A stretch of 64,000 nucleotides of DNA from Gallaecimonas pentaromativorans (lineage in GTDB: Bacteria; Pseudomonadota; Gammaproteobacteria; Enterobacterales; Gallaecimonadaceae): positions 1-64,000 of the forward strand of contig NZ_RJUL01000002.1 of assembly GCF_003751625.1 (NCBI RefSeq). Direction: 5' to 3'. The position numbers were made by a program, and so were the translations under genes. Each line of letters starts with the position of its first letter. The stretch's first letter is position 1. Below, in pieces: positions 54,370 through 64,000 of the stretch. A model generated the notes under the pieces. It saw nothing but the letters and a program-made list of their open reading frames with translations, ran no database searches and was not told where the DNA came from.

Positions 54370-54396
54370 AAAAAAGCGCCCTGGGGCGCTTTTTTG
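54370..54396 (-). terminator. Terminator of pgm
   Basis: AAAAAGCGCC / GGCGCTTTTTT with a short loop, between pgm and astE. Confidence 0.85.
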
Positions 54397-54418
54397 ATTA
54401 AGGGCGTGGCCCTTTTTA

Positions 54419-56047
54419 TCACGCATCTGCCAGCCAGTTGGCTAATAGCACTTGTGCATCCTTAATGATGCTTTCAAGGTGCGCCTGGCTCTTAAAGCTC
54501 TCGGCATAGACCTTGTAGATAGGCTCGGTGCCAGAGGGGCGCGCGGCAAACCAGCCGTTGGCGGTGACCACCTTGATACCACCGATGGCGGCATCGTTAC
54601 CCGGAGCGCGGATAAAGGCGTCGGTGATGTCGTCACCGGCGAGGGTGCCGCTGGCCACATCGGCGCTCAGCCGGGCAAAACCGGCCTTGAGCTCTTCTGT
54701 TACCGGGGCATCGATGCGCTGGTACCAGGTGGGGCCGAAGCGCGCTTCCACCAGCTCTTTGTAGTACTGGCTGGGGCTCTTGCCGGTGACCGCCTGAATC
54801 TCCGCCGCCAGCAGGCACATGATGATGCCGTCTTTGTCGGTGCTCCAGGGTTTGCCGTCTTTGGTGACAAAGGTGCCGCCAGCGGACTCTTCACCGCCGA
54901 AGATAAGCTTGCCGTTAAAGAGGCCATCGACAAACCATTTCACCCCCACCGGGGTTTCCATGAAATGGCGGCCGGCAGCGCGGGTGACCCGGCCCACCTG
55001 GGCACTGGTAACCACTGTGGTGCCCACGCCCAGGGTTTTGGGCAGCTCGGGGCGGTGGTTAATCAGGTAATCCACCACCACCGCCAGATAACGGTTGCAG
55101 TTAAGGAGGCCTGCATCGGGGGTGACAATGCCGTGGCGGTCGCCGTCGGTGTCGTTACCCAGCGCCAGATCAAACTGGTCTTTCACGGCAATCAGCCCGG
55201 CCATGGCGTAGGGGCTGGAGCAGTCCATACGGATTTTGCCGTCGTGGTCGCAAGGGATAAAGCCAAAGCGGCTGTCGACTTGCTCTTCGACCAGGGTGAT
55301 ATCCAGGCCCCAGTGCTCACGGATGGCGCGCCAATAATCGATGGCGGCGCCGCCCATGGGGTGCACGCCAAGGCGCAGCCCGGCTTTTTTGATGGCTTCA
55401 ATGTCTACCACCTGGTCCAGGCGCTGCACATAATCGGCCATGAAGTCGAAACGCTGGGCATGGGGGCTGGCAATGGCACGTTCGAAGCTCAGCGTCTGCA
55501 CGCCTTCGAGCTTGGCTTCTAAGTAGTTATTGGCGCGAGACTGGATCACCTTGGTGACGTTGGTGTCGGCCGGGCCGCCATCAGGCGGGTTGTACTTGAT
55601 GCCACCGTCTTCCGGCGGGTTATGGGAAGGGGTCAGGATCAGGCCGTCAGCATTGCCCTCGTGGGCCAAAATAGCGTGGGAGACCGCCGGGGTCGGGGTC
55701 ATCTGCCGGTCTTCAAAACGCACGTTGACCGCATTGGCCACCAGTACCCTAAGCACGGTGGCAAAAGCCGGGTAAGACAAGGCGTGGGAGTCAAAGCCCA
55801 GGTACAGCGGGCCGGTGATGCCCTGCTCTTTGCGATGGTCGGCCACCGCCTGGGCCACGGCCAGCAGGTGCGCTTCGTTAAAGGCCTTGCCAAGGCTTGA
55901 GCCGCGGTGGCCCGAGGTGCCAAAGCTGACCCGCTGGGCAGGCACGGTAACGTCGGGCTTTAAGGTGAAAAAGGCGGTAACCAGCTCACTTGGGTCAATC
56001 AGGCTATCGGCTGCCGGCTTCTTGCCGGCATTGGGGTGTAACGGCAT
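54419..56047 (-). CDS. pgm: Phosphoglucomutase
   Basis: 542 aa. RVSFGTSGHRGSSLG has the phospho-Ser, GNDTDGDRHG binds Mg2+, FGGEESAGG is the sugar-binding loop and RPSGTEPIYKVYAES the phosphate-binding loop. It interconverts glucose 1- and 6-phosphate, feeding glycogen and envelope sugars. The ATG at 56047 has GGGAGAGAGGA upstream. It lies 11 bp downstream of seqA, the same order as in Enterobacteria. Confidence 0.96.
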   Translation of the reverse strand: MPLHPNAGKKPAADSLIDPSELVTAFFTLKPDVTVPAQRVSFGTSGHRGSSLGKAFNEAHLLAVAQAVADHRKEQGITGPLYLGFDSHALSYPAFATVLRVLVANAVNVRFEDRQMTPTPAVSHAILAHEGNADGLILTPSHNPPEDGGIKYNPPDGGPADTNVTKVIQSRANNYLEAKLEGVQTLSFERAIASPHAQRFDFMADYVQRLDQVVDIEAIKKAGLRLGVHPMGGAAIDYWRAIREHWGLDITLVEEQVDSRFGFIPCDHDGKIRMDCSSPYAMAGLIAVKDQFDLALGNDTDGDRHGIVTPDAGLLNCNRYLAVVVDYLINHRPELPKTLGVGTTVVTSAQVGRVTRAAGRHFMETPVGVKWFVDGLFNGKLIFGGEESAGGTFVTKDGKPWSTDKDGIIMCLLAAEIQAVTGKSPSQYYKELVEARFGPTWYQRIDAPVTEELKAGFARLSADVASGTLAGDDITDAFIRAPGNDAAIGGIKVVTANGWFAARPSGTEPIYKVYAESFKSQAHLESIIKDAQVLLANWLADA

Positions 56048-56057
56048 TCCTCTCTCC

Positions 56058-56576
56058 CTAGATCTTCTCGACAAAGTGGCTAACAGCTTCCTCGTCGTAA
56101 CCTAACTCCGCCATGACTTGGGCGACGATAGCGCGCTTTTTCTCGGTGTTGTTGTTGGTAACCACCCAATAAGGGCTGCCGGTAATGGCCTTGGGATTGG
56201 TGGACTTACCGGCCTGGTTGAGCGCGTCGCTGCTGGTGGCAAAGTAGAGGCGGTCGCGGCCACGGATGTTAAGCACCACCTTGAAGGCGTCGCCATGGCG
56301 CTGGTAAAGCTCGGTGAGCGAGCCGATAAAACGGCCCACGGCGCTGTTGGCATCAATGGGCGTCAGCGGGGCCTTGGGGGCAGCAGCGGCAGTCGTTGCA
56401 GCAGCGGGCGCAGCAGGTGTAGGCTCGGCGGCTGGGGCTTCTTCGCTTACTTGGGCGGCCTCGATGGGGGCAAAACCCAGCAGGCGGCGCAAAATCTCGG
56501 AGGCGTTCTCGCCAATATTTTGGGTGTTGGACGCAATGTAATGGTACAGGTCGTCATCGACTTCGATGGTTTTCAT
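56058..56576 (-). CDS. seqA: Replication initiation regulator SeqA
   Basis: 172 aa, close to E. coli SeqA (181). MKTIEVDDDLYHYIASNTQN and ENASEILRRLLG form the N-terminal filament domain (1-40). An Ala/Pro-rich linker (about 50-80) joins the C-terminal hemimethylated-GATC-binding domain (about 95-172). It sequesters oriC after replication; its presence implies Dam methylation in this organism. Operon with pgm. Confidence 0.95.
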   Translation of the reverse strand: MKTIEVDDDLYHYIASNTQNIGENASEILRRLLGFAPIEAAQVSEEAPAAEPTPAAPAAATTAAAAPKAPLTPIDANSAVGRFIGSLTELYQRHGDAFKVVLNIRGRDRLYFATSSDALNQAGKSTNPKAITGSPYWVVTNNNTEKKRAIVAQVMAELGYDEEAVSHFVEKI

Positions 56577-56685
56577 GCCTTATCTCAAGGTCTTGTTCAA
56601 CTCTCTGGCGATTATACATAGGCCGAGGTGATTTGCATGCCTGCCTCGTCCTTTGCAAAATAGGCCCCCCAACACGGAGGCAGTC

Positions 56686-57441
56686 ATGCTCAATTACCAG
56701 CAACGGGGCCAGGGCCCGGATGTGATTTTAATTCACGGCCTGTTCGGCTCACTCGACAACCTGGGTAACCTCGCCCGCAGCCTGGAAGATGCCTTTACCG
56801 TTACCAGTGTGGATTTGCGCAACCACGGCAAGTCTTTTCACTCCGGCGACACCAGCCTTGGCGCCATGGCCGGCGACATCAACGAGCTGATGACCAGCCT
56901 CGGCATCCACAAAGCCCATCTGGTGGGCCACTCCCTGGGCGGCAAGGTGGCCATGGAGTTTGCCCTTAACTACGGGCACAAGGTCGACAAACTGGTGCTA
57001 GCCGACATTGCCCCCGTGACCTACACCCACCGCCACCACGACAACGTCTTTAACGCCCTTACCCAGGTGGACATCAGCCAGATGGCAAGCCGCAAAGAGG
57101 TAGAAGAAGCGGTTGGCGCTTATATCCTCGACCAGGGCACCCGGCTTTTTATCCTCAAAAACCTGGTCAAAACCGACACCGGCTTTAGCTGGCGCCTGAA
57201 CGTGCCGGTACTGGCCGGCAAGTACGAGGAGCTCCTCAAAGCCCCTGAAGGCACGCCTTTTACCGGCCCGGCGCTCTTTATCAAAGGCGGCGAGTCGCCT
57301 TATCTGACCGAAGCCCACAGCCAGGCGGTGGCGGCGCGCTTTCCCAAGGCCCAGCTCAAGGTGATAAGCGGCACCGGCCACTGGCTCCATGCCGAGAAAC
57401 CGGCGGTGTTTAACAAGCTGGTCAGGGACTTTTTGAGCTGA
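56686..57441 (+). CDS. ybfF: YbfF-type alpha/beta hydrolase
   Basis: About 251 aa. ILIHGLFGSLDNLGNLARSL at the start, GHSLGG nucleophile elbow, an Asp late in the core and SGTGHWLHAEKP with the His: a complete triad. YbfF is an acyl-CoA/ester thioesterase-like enzyme. The ATG at 56686 with CGGAGG upstream is chosen. The seqA-ybfF divergent pair matches the E. coli order. Confidence 0.92.
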   Translation: MLNYQQRGQGPDVILIHGLFGSLDNLGNLARSLEDAFTVTSVDLRNHGKSFHSGDTSLGAMAGDINELMTSLGIHKAHLVGHSLGGKVAMEFALNYGHKVDKLVLADIAPVTYTHRHHDNVFNALTQVDISQMASRKEVEEAVGAYILDQGTRLFILKNLVKTDTGFSWRLNVPVLAGKYEELLKAPEGTPFTGPALFIKGGESPYLTEAHSQAVAARFPKAQLKVISGTGHWLHAEKPAVFNKLVRDFLS

Positions 57442-57493
57442 GTGCTCCCCTTGGGTATAATCCGCGCGTTTCTTGTAAGGGCAACGGCCGCCG

Positions 57494-57703
57494 ATGCTGG
57501 ACAAGCACCACGACACCCTGGGGTCTTTGGGCCTCAACCTGTTTTTTCTGTTTATCGTCATTGCCCTTGGCCTGGCCATCAACGACGTGCTGAAAAAGAG
57601 CCAGGTAACGGCCGCCTGGCGATTCGTGGTCTGGCTGGCGATACTGGGCGCCGTGGGTTTTGCCTTTAAAACACTCATCTGGGAAAGTTCAGGTATTGGT
57701 TAA
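57494..57703 (+). CDS. DUF2788 membrane protein
   Basis: 69 aa, two transmembrane helices (about 12-30 and 43-60) with KKSQVTAAWRFVVW between them, as in DUF2788. Family function unknown. Its stop overlaps the next start by one base (TAATG), so it is part of the ybfF-ybfE-fldA unit. Confidence 0.88.
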   Translation: MLDKHHDTLGSLGLNLFFLFIVIALGLAINDVLKKSQVTAAWRFVVWLAILGAVGFAFKTLIWESSGIG

Positions 57704-58002
57704 TGGCCAAAGAGAGTACCGACAGAATCACCATTGACCTGTTTGCCGAGGAAAAACGCCGGGGGCGTCCGAAAACCAATCCCCTCCCGCGTCAGGTACA
57801 ACTGAAGGTCAACAAACGCAATCAGATAAAAAGAGACAAACAAAAGGGCCTCAAAAGAGTCGAACTCAAGGTAGATTCGGACCTCTTCGATACCCTGAAT
57901 GATTTGGCCAAAGCGCAGAGCATGAGTCGAAGCGAACTGATCGAAAGCATATTGAAAGCCGGTGTCGAGCAGCTCGACACCACCAACAGCGAGAGGAATT
58001 GA
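57703..58002 (+). CDS. ybfE: LexA-regulated protein YbfE
   Basis: 99 aa, basic and helical. ITIDLFAEEKRRGRPKTNPL resembles an AT-hook-like GRP, followed by a ribbon-helix-helix-like C-terminus (SMSRSELIESILKAGVEQL). The name comes from the E. coli homologue; no CTGT-N8-ACAG box was seen upstream here. Start coupled to the DUF2788 stop. Confidence 0.88.
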   Translation: MAKESTDRITIDLFAEEKRRGRPKTNPLPRQVQLKVNKRNQIKRDKQKGLKRVELKVDSDLFDTLNDLAKAQSMSRSELIESILKAGVEQLDTTNSERN

Positions 58003-58007
58003 GTCGA

Positions 58008-58535
58008 ATGGCATCTGTAGGTCTGTTTTTCGGCAGCGATACCGGCAACACCGAAGCCGTAGCCAAGATGATCCAGAAACAGCTGGGCACCCACATGGTC
58101 GAGGTCCACGACATCGCCAAGTCCAGCAAGGAAGACATTGAGAACTTCAGCCTGCTGCTGCTGGGTATCCCCACCTGGTACTACGGTGAATCCCAGTGCG
58201 ACTGGGACGACTTCTTCCCTACCCTGGAAGAGATCGACTTCACCGACAAGCTGGTGGCCATCTTCGGTTGCGGCGATCAGGAAGACTATGCCGAGTACTT
58301 CCTGGACGCCATGGGCACCCTGCGCGATATCGTTGAAGCCAAGGGTGGCATCATCATCGGCCACTGGCCTACCGAAGGGTACAACTACGTGGCCTCCAAG
58401 GCGCTGGTAGACGACAACCATTTCGTTGGCCTTGGTATCGACGAAGACCGCCAGCCCGAACTCACCGCCGAGCGGGTGGAAAAATGGGTCAAGCAGGTCT
58501 TTGACGAGATGTGCCTGGCAGAGCTGGAAGATTGA
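58008..58535 (+). CDS. fldA: Flavodoxin I
   Basis: 175 aa. FGSDTGNTEAVAKM binds the FMN phosphate; PTWYYGESQCDWDDF and GCGDQEDYAEYFLDAMG contact the flavin ring. It carries electrons to MetH reactivation, biotin synthase, IspG/H and others, so metH in this window is a plausible client. The ATG at 58008 is chosen. fldA-fur adjacency is as in Enterobacteria. Confidence 0.97.
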   Translation: MASVGLFFGSDTGNTEAVAKMIQKQLGTHMVEVHDIAKSSKEDIENFSLLLLGIPTWYYGESQCDWDDFFPTLEEIDFTDKLVAIFGCGDQEDYAEYFLDAMGTLRDIVEAKGGIIIGHWPTEGYNYVASKALVDDNHFVGLGIDEDRQPELTAERVEKWVKQVFDEMCLAELED

Positions 58536-58564
58536 AAAAAGCCCCTCACCGAGGGGCTTTTTTA
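58535..58564. terminator. Bidirectional terminator after fldA
   Basis: AAAAAAGCCCCTC / GAGGGGCTTTTTT with an ACC loop. Confidence 0.9.
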
Positions 58565-59041
58565 TAGCTCGGGCCGGTAGTGACGCTTGAGGCGGATATA
58601 AAGCGTGCGCTCAACGCGGGCCACCAAATCGCCCTGGTTGTCCTTGATGTCGGTCACCACCTCGGGCAGGTACTTCTCGCCAGTGGCGGTGGCCTGCTCA
58701 ATGTCTCGCAACAGACCTTCGGTGACATGAAACTCGGCTACCACCTTGCCTGAACCCGGCTTTTCAAAGTGCACCTTGGCGCTTCTGTCCCACACGTGAA
58801 AGCGCTTGCCCACGAGCCCCATCAGCATCAACGAATAGATAGGGTCGGTCATGGCAAACAGGCTGCCGCCAAACTGGGTACCGTTGACATTTTTGGTCCA
58901 GGGGCGGTTTTTCAGCTCCACCCGGCAATAGCGAAAATCTGCCGATAACTCGGCAACACGAATGCCGGTGAATAAAAACGGCGGCCACAAATTAAGCAGG
59001 GGCCGGATCCGCGTTCCTTTTTTAAACAACCACGATTTCAT
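58562..59041 (-). CDS. DUF4442 (hotdog-fold thioesterase-like) protein
   Basis: 159 aa. Hotdog-fold pattern with NVNGTQFGGSLFAMTDPIYSL as the central helix and KVHFEKPGSGKVVAEFHV as a core strand, matching DUF4442. Related hotdog proteins cleave acyl-CoA; the substrate is unknown. It lies between fldA and fur on the opposite strand, an insertion relative to the E. coli order. Starts 130 bp from fur. Confidence 0.87.
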   Translation of the reverse strand: MKSWLFKKGTRIRPLLNLWPPFLFTGIRVAELSADFRYCRVELKNRPWTKNVNGTQFGGSLFAMTDPIYSLMLMGLVGKRFHVWDRSAKVHFEKPGSGKVVAEFHVTEGLLRDIEQATATGEKYLPEVVTDIKDNQGDLVARVERTLYIRLKRHYRPEL

Positions 59042-59171
59042 TGTTCACCTAATCGATAAAATCGAAACAATACTGCTATCATGCCTCTGGAAAAGCGAAG
59101 CCCACTTGGGTACCTTTCTCCTGATAACTAACGCGGGCTTGCCCGCCCCGACACTAAAAACAGGACCATCC

Positions 59172-59615
59172 ATGGCGGACGAGAATCAAGCGCTCAGAGA
59201 CGCTGGCCTTAAGGTCACCCTGCCCCGAGTCAAGATCCTTGAATTGTTGCAGCAGCCCGACTTCCAGCACATCAGTGCCGAGGATCTCTACAAAAAGCTC
59301 ATCGAGCTGGGTGAAGAGATTGGCCTTGCCACCGTCTACCGGGTGCTGAACCAGTTTGATGATGCCGGCATCGTGACCCGCCATCATTTCGAAGGCGGCA
59401 AGTCCGTGTTCGAGCTGTCCCAAAAGCACCACCACGACCACCTGGTGTGCCTCAAGTGCGGCCTGGTAGTGGAATTCATGGACGATGTCATCGAGCAGCG
59501 CCAAAAGGCTGTTGCCAAAGACAACAAGGTCAAACTGATGCACCACAGTTTGTACCTGTACGGCGAGTGTGAAGACACTGTCGCCTGTGACAAACGCCGC
59601 CGCGGCGAAGAGTAA
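59172..59615 (+). CDS. fur: Ferric uptake regulator Fur
   Basis: 147 aa. Winged helix (KVTLPRVKILELLQQPD, then GLATVYRVLNQFDDAGIV) followed by the metal-binding dimer domain: HHHDHLVCLKCG and the C-terminal Cys pair region CEDTVACDK. Represses iron uptake genes with Fe2+. AGGA precedes the ATG at 59172; the frame open upstream is not used. No convincing Fur box was seen in its own upstream region. Confidence 0.96.
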   Translation: MADENQALRDAGLKVTLPRVKILELLQQPDFQHISAEDLYKKLIELGEEIGLATVYRVLNQFDDAGIVTRHHFEGGKSVFELSQKHHHDHLVCLKCGLVVEFMDDVIEQRQKAVAKDNKVKLMHHSLYLYGECEDTVACDKRRRGEE

Positions 59616-59618
59616 ACA

Positions 59619-59645
59619 AGGCCAGGTTCTCCTGGCCTTTTTCTT
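59619..59645. terminator. Terminator between fur and fadH
   Basis: AAGGCCAGG / CCTGGCCTT with a TTCT loop and a T-rich run on the plus side. Confidence 0.83.
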
Positions 59646-61709
<2,064 letters not shown>

Positions 61710-61817
61710 TCATCCGATGAGTTGGAATCAACAAACCGTTACAAATTCGGCTTCGCATTGGACAGTGATTCACTTAGCATGCGAAGTATCCCCCAATACA
61801 AGGAAGCATCCGAGATT

Positions 61818-63656
61818 ATGCTGACCATGTTGAAGAAGGTTTTCTCCATTATCTGGAAGGCCCTGAACGGCCTGCGCCGCCTGGTGATGAGCCTTATCGT
61901 GCTGGTTCTGGTGGTGGTGCTGTTTAGCTCCATCGGTGAAGACAAAGGCCCTGAGGTGCCCAAGGGCGGCGCCTTGATGCTGAACCTTGACGGTGTGCTG
62001 GTTGAAAAGGCCAAAAACGTAGACCCGGTGAAAGCCGTGGTTCAGCAGATGCAAGGCTCAGAAGAGCCGCCGGAAATTCAGCTCTCAGACGTGTTGGATG
62101 TCATTCATAACGCCAAAGACGACAGCCGCATCAAGATGCTGGTGCTGCGCCTTGACGGCCTTTACACCACCAGCCCCGACAAGCTGATGACCATCGGCGA
62201 TGCCATCGAAGACTTCAAAAAGAGCGGCAAGGAAGTGGTGGCCAAGGGCGATTACTACACCCAGGGCCAATACCTGCTGGCGGCCTACGCCGACAAGGTG
62301 TACCTCAACAAGGTGGGCTTTATGTCCATCGACGGTTTTGGCCGGTACCGCACCTACTACAAGTCGTTGCTGGACAAATTAAAAGTCACCACCCACGTGT
62401 TTCGGGTCGGGACCTTTAAATCCGCCGTTGAACCGTTCATCCGCGACGACATGTCAGAGCCCGCCAAAGACGCCAACCGCACCTTCCTGAACGCCTTGTG
62501 GCAGCAGTATCAGGACAAGGTCGTTGAGCTGCGCCACCTTAAACCCGGCGCCCTGGACGACATGCTCAACAACCTGCCTGACCGCTTTGAAGCCGCTGGC
62601 GCCGACTTTGCCCAGCTCGCCCTCAAAGAAGGCCTGGTGGACAAACTGATGTCCCGCGAGGAGATGGATCAGACCCTTATCGCCCAAGTGGGTGAAGACG
62701 ACGACCACCACTATCGCCGCATCAGCTTTGACGATTATCTGTCCATCATCCATCCCAAGTTCCCGGCGCCTAAAAAAGGCCCGAAAGTCGGGGTGATCGT
62801 GGCTCAGGGTGAAATCGTTGATGGCGAGGCGCCGGTCAGCATGTCCGGTGGCGACTCCATTGCCGCCCTGCTGCGCCAGGCCCGTTTTGATAAAGACATC
62901 AAAGCGGTGGTACTGCGGGTCGATAGCCCCGGCGGCAGCGCCTTTGCCAGCGAGATCATCCGCCAGGAATTGCTGGAGCTGAAAAAGGCCGGCAAACCGG
63001 TGGTGGCCTCCATGGGCACCTATGCAGCTTCCGGTGGTTACTGGATCTCCGCCAGTGCCGATGAAATCGTGGCTCACCCCACTACCCTCACCGGCTCCAT
63101 CGGCATCTTTGGCCTGCTGGCCACCTTTGAAAACAGCCTGGACGCCATCGGCGTGCACAGCGACGGTGTGGGTACCTCTGAGTACGCCGGTACCGACCTT
63201 ACCCGGCCGCTGTCTGCCAACCTCAAGCGCATCATCCAGGCCAATGTCGAGAAGGGTTACGATCGCTTCCTGACCCTGGTGTCCGAGAGCCGCCACATGA
63301 CCAAAGAGCAAGTGAACAAAATTGCTCAAGGCCATATCTGGATTGGCGCACAAGCCAAAGAGCTGGGTCTGGTGGACAAACTGGGTGACGAGAACCTCGC
63401 CATCAAGGACGCCGCCGCCCTCGCCGGCCTCAAGCACTACAGTGTTGAGCAGGTAGAACGGCCGCTGACTCCGCGCGAGCAGCTAGTTAAAGCCCTGTTT
63501 GGCGACGCCGCCCAACTGGCTGCCAGCGTGCAGACCCAGCAGTATCCTTGGCTCAGCAAACTGCTGGCGACCCTCGATACCGAGGTATCGCCCCTGGTGG
63601 ACATGAAAGATCCCCAAGGCATGTACCTTTACTGCCGCGACTGCAACTTCCAGTAA
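61818..63656 (+). CDS. sppA: Signal peptide peptidase SppA, long form (protease IV)
   Basis: About 613 aa (E. coli 618). N-terminal transmembrane anchor (RLVMSLIVLVLVVVLF). Two tandem S49 domains: the first has the general-base Lys region (KEVVAKGDYYTQGQYLLA) and the second the nucleophile (VASMGTYAASGGYWIS) with DSPGGSAFASE upstream. It degrades cleaved signal peptides in the inner membrane. The ATG at 61818 or the next at 61827 may be used. ansA follows, as in E. coli. Confidence 0.95.
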   Translation: MLTMLKKVFSIIWKALNGLRRLVMSLIVLVLVVVLFSSIGEDKGPEVPKGGALMLNLDGVLVEKAKNVDPVKAVVQQMQGSEEPPEIQLSDVLDVIHNAKDDSRIKMLVLRLDGLYTTSPDKLMTIGDAIEDFKKSGKEVVAKGDYYTQGQYLLAAYADKVYLNKVGFMSIDGFGRYRTYYKSLLDKLKVTTHVFRVGTFKSAVEPFIRDDMSEPAKDANRTFLNALWQQYQDKVVELRHLKPGALDDMLNNLPDRFEAAGADFAQLALKEGLVDKLMSREEMDQTLIAQVGEDDDHHYRRISFDDYLSIIHPKFPAPKKGPKVGVIVAQGEIVDGEAPVSMSGGDSIAALLRQARFDKDIKAVVLRVDSPGGSAFASEIIRQELLELKKAGKPVVASMGTYAASGGYWISASADEIVAHPTTLTGSIGIFGLLATFENSLDAIGVHSDGVGTSEYAGTDLTRPLSANLKRIIQANVEKGYDRFLTLVSESRHMTKEQVNKIAQGHIWIGAQAKELGLVDKLGDENLAIKDAAALAGLKHYSVEQVERPLTPREQLVKALFGDAAQLAASVQTQQYPWLSKLLATLDTEVSPLVDMKDPQGMYLYCRDCNFQ

Positions 63657-63672
63657 GTCACTGCACCACAGA

Positions 63673-63701
63673 TAAAAAACCGGGCCCAGGCCCGGTTTTT
63701 T
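63673..63701 (+). terminator. Terminator of sppA
   Basis: AAAAAACCGGGCC / GGCCCGGTTTTTT with a two-base loop. TATAAT follows at 63703 or so, a -10 candidate for ansA. Confidence 0.87.
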
Positions 63702-63737
63702 CTTATAATGCGCGCCATAGCAGCGAAGGAGCAGTTC

Positions 63738-64000
63738 ATGGCTAAAAAACGCATTTACGTTGCCTACACCGGCGGCACCATCGGCATGCAAAAATCCGCC
63801 AAAGGCTATGTGCCGGTGCCGGGCTTTTTGGTGCAGCACGTCAAGCAGCACCCGGATTTTCAGCGCCCGGAAATGCCCGATTTCGATATCCATGAATACC
63901 AGCCGCTGATGGACAGCTCCGACATGACCCCGGCCGACTGGCAACATATCGCCGAGGACATCCTCCAGCACTACCAACAGTACGACGGCTTCGTTATTCT
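63738..64000 (+). CDS. ansA: L-asparaginase I, cytoplasmic (3' end outside window)
   Basis: The first 87 codons are visible. VAYTGGTIGMQKSAKGYVP holds the catalytic Thr in TGGTIG and the flexible-loop Tyr; MDSSDMTPADWQHIAEDI is the second conserved motif (Ser-Asp substrate contact). GAAGGAG stands before the ATG. It hydrolyses asparagine to aspartate and ammonia. Its position after sppA matches E. coli. No signal peptide, so the cytoplasmic type. Confidence 0.93.
   Translation, partial: MAKKRIYVAYTGGTIGMQKSAKGYVPVPGFLVQHVKQHPDFQRPEMPDFDIHEYQPLMDSSDMTPADWQHIAEDILQHYQQYDGFVI

Overview
The window looks like chromosomal DNA of a GC-rich gammaproteobacterium. The block pgm-seqA / ybfF-DUF2788-ybfE-fldA-fur follows the enterobacterial order. 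sppA-ansA, fadH, metH with a divergent cobalamin adenosyltransferase gene, a bkd-type dehydrogenase complex, astE and phasin/PHB-depolymerase genes fit a marine or soil heterotroph, possibly near Gallaecimonas. That genus is an impression, not a measurement. No rRNA, tRNA, CRISPR array or complete prophage was seen.

Layout. 1-1117: end of a REP-type (Y1) transposase gene and a local direct repeat. 1135-4740: first group of integron-type gene cassettes on the minus strand, then a conserved flanking element. 4852-17329: ordinary chromosomal genes (S9 peptidase, GNAT, GST, MarR with a Bcr/CflA pump, MetX-like hydrolase, TonB-dependent receptor, esterase, LigB dioxygenase, LysR, LpxO-like hydroxylase). 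17326-21772: accessory locus with an R-body (RebB) protein, two linked plus-strand genes sharing a C2-like domain, one with propeller-like repeats, and a frameshifted jacalin/aerolysin-type pore-forming toxin gene. 22228-23544: small membrane or exported orphans, one frameshifted. 23712-26520: second cassette group and flanking element. 26775-44849: core genes (metH, cobalamin adenosyltransferase, cytochrome bd/CIO oxidase, MocR regulator, phasin-depolymerase-phasin, diguanylate cyclase and small enzymes). 45027-47490: third cassette group and element. 47602-64000: core genes (M14 peptidase, bkd complex, astE, pgm, seqA, ybfF, ybfE, fldA, fur, fadH, sppA, start of ansA).

The most unusual feature is the set of three cassette loci. 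All read on the minus strand. They carry five recognisable attC-like sites with CTAACAAG...GGCGTTAG-type ends. At the upstream edge of each locus, the sequence changes exactly at a GTTA core into the same roughly 0.5-0.7 kb element. Each copy has a 16-bp perfect palindrome about 10 bp from the core and a CTGT-N8-ACAG LexA-type box about 278 bp from it. No integron integrase is visible. The loci therefore resemble integrase-less attC clusters with a shared attI-like, possibly SOS-responsive flank. Cassette products are mostly small membrane-anchored proteins, plus a zinc ribbon, a methyltransferase paired with a membrane protein, a stand-alone EF-Tu-domain-3-like protein and two helical unknowns.

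The second notable locus is 17326-21772. None of its proteins has a visible secretion signal and they sit beside an R-body gene. This suggests, as inference only, toxins stored in the cell and released when it is eaten or lysed.
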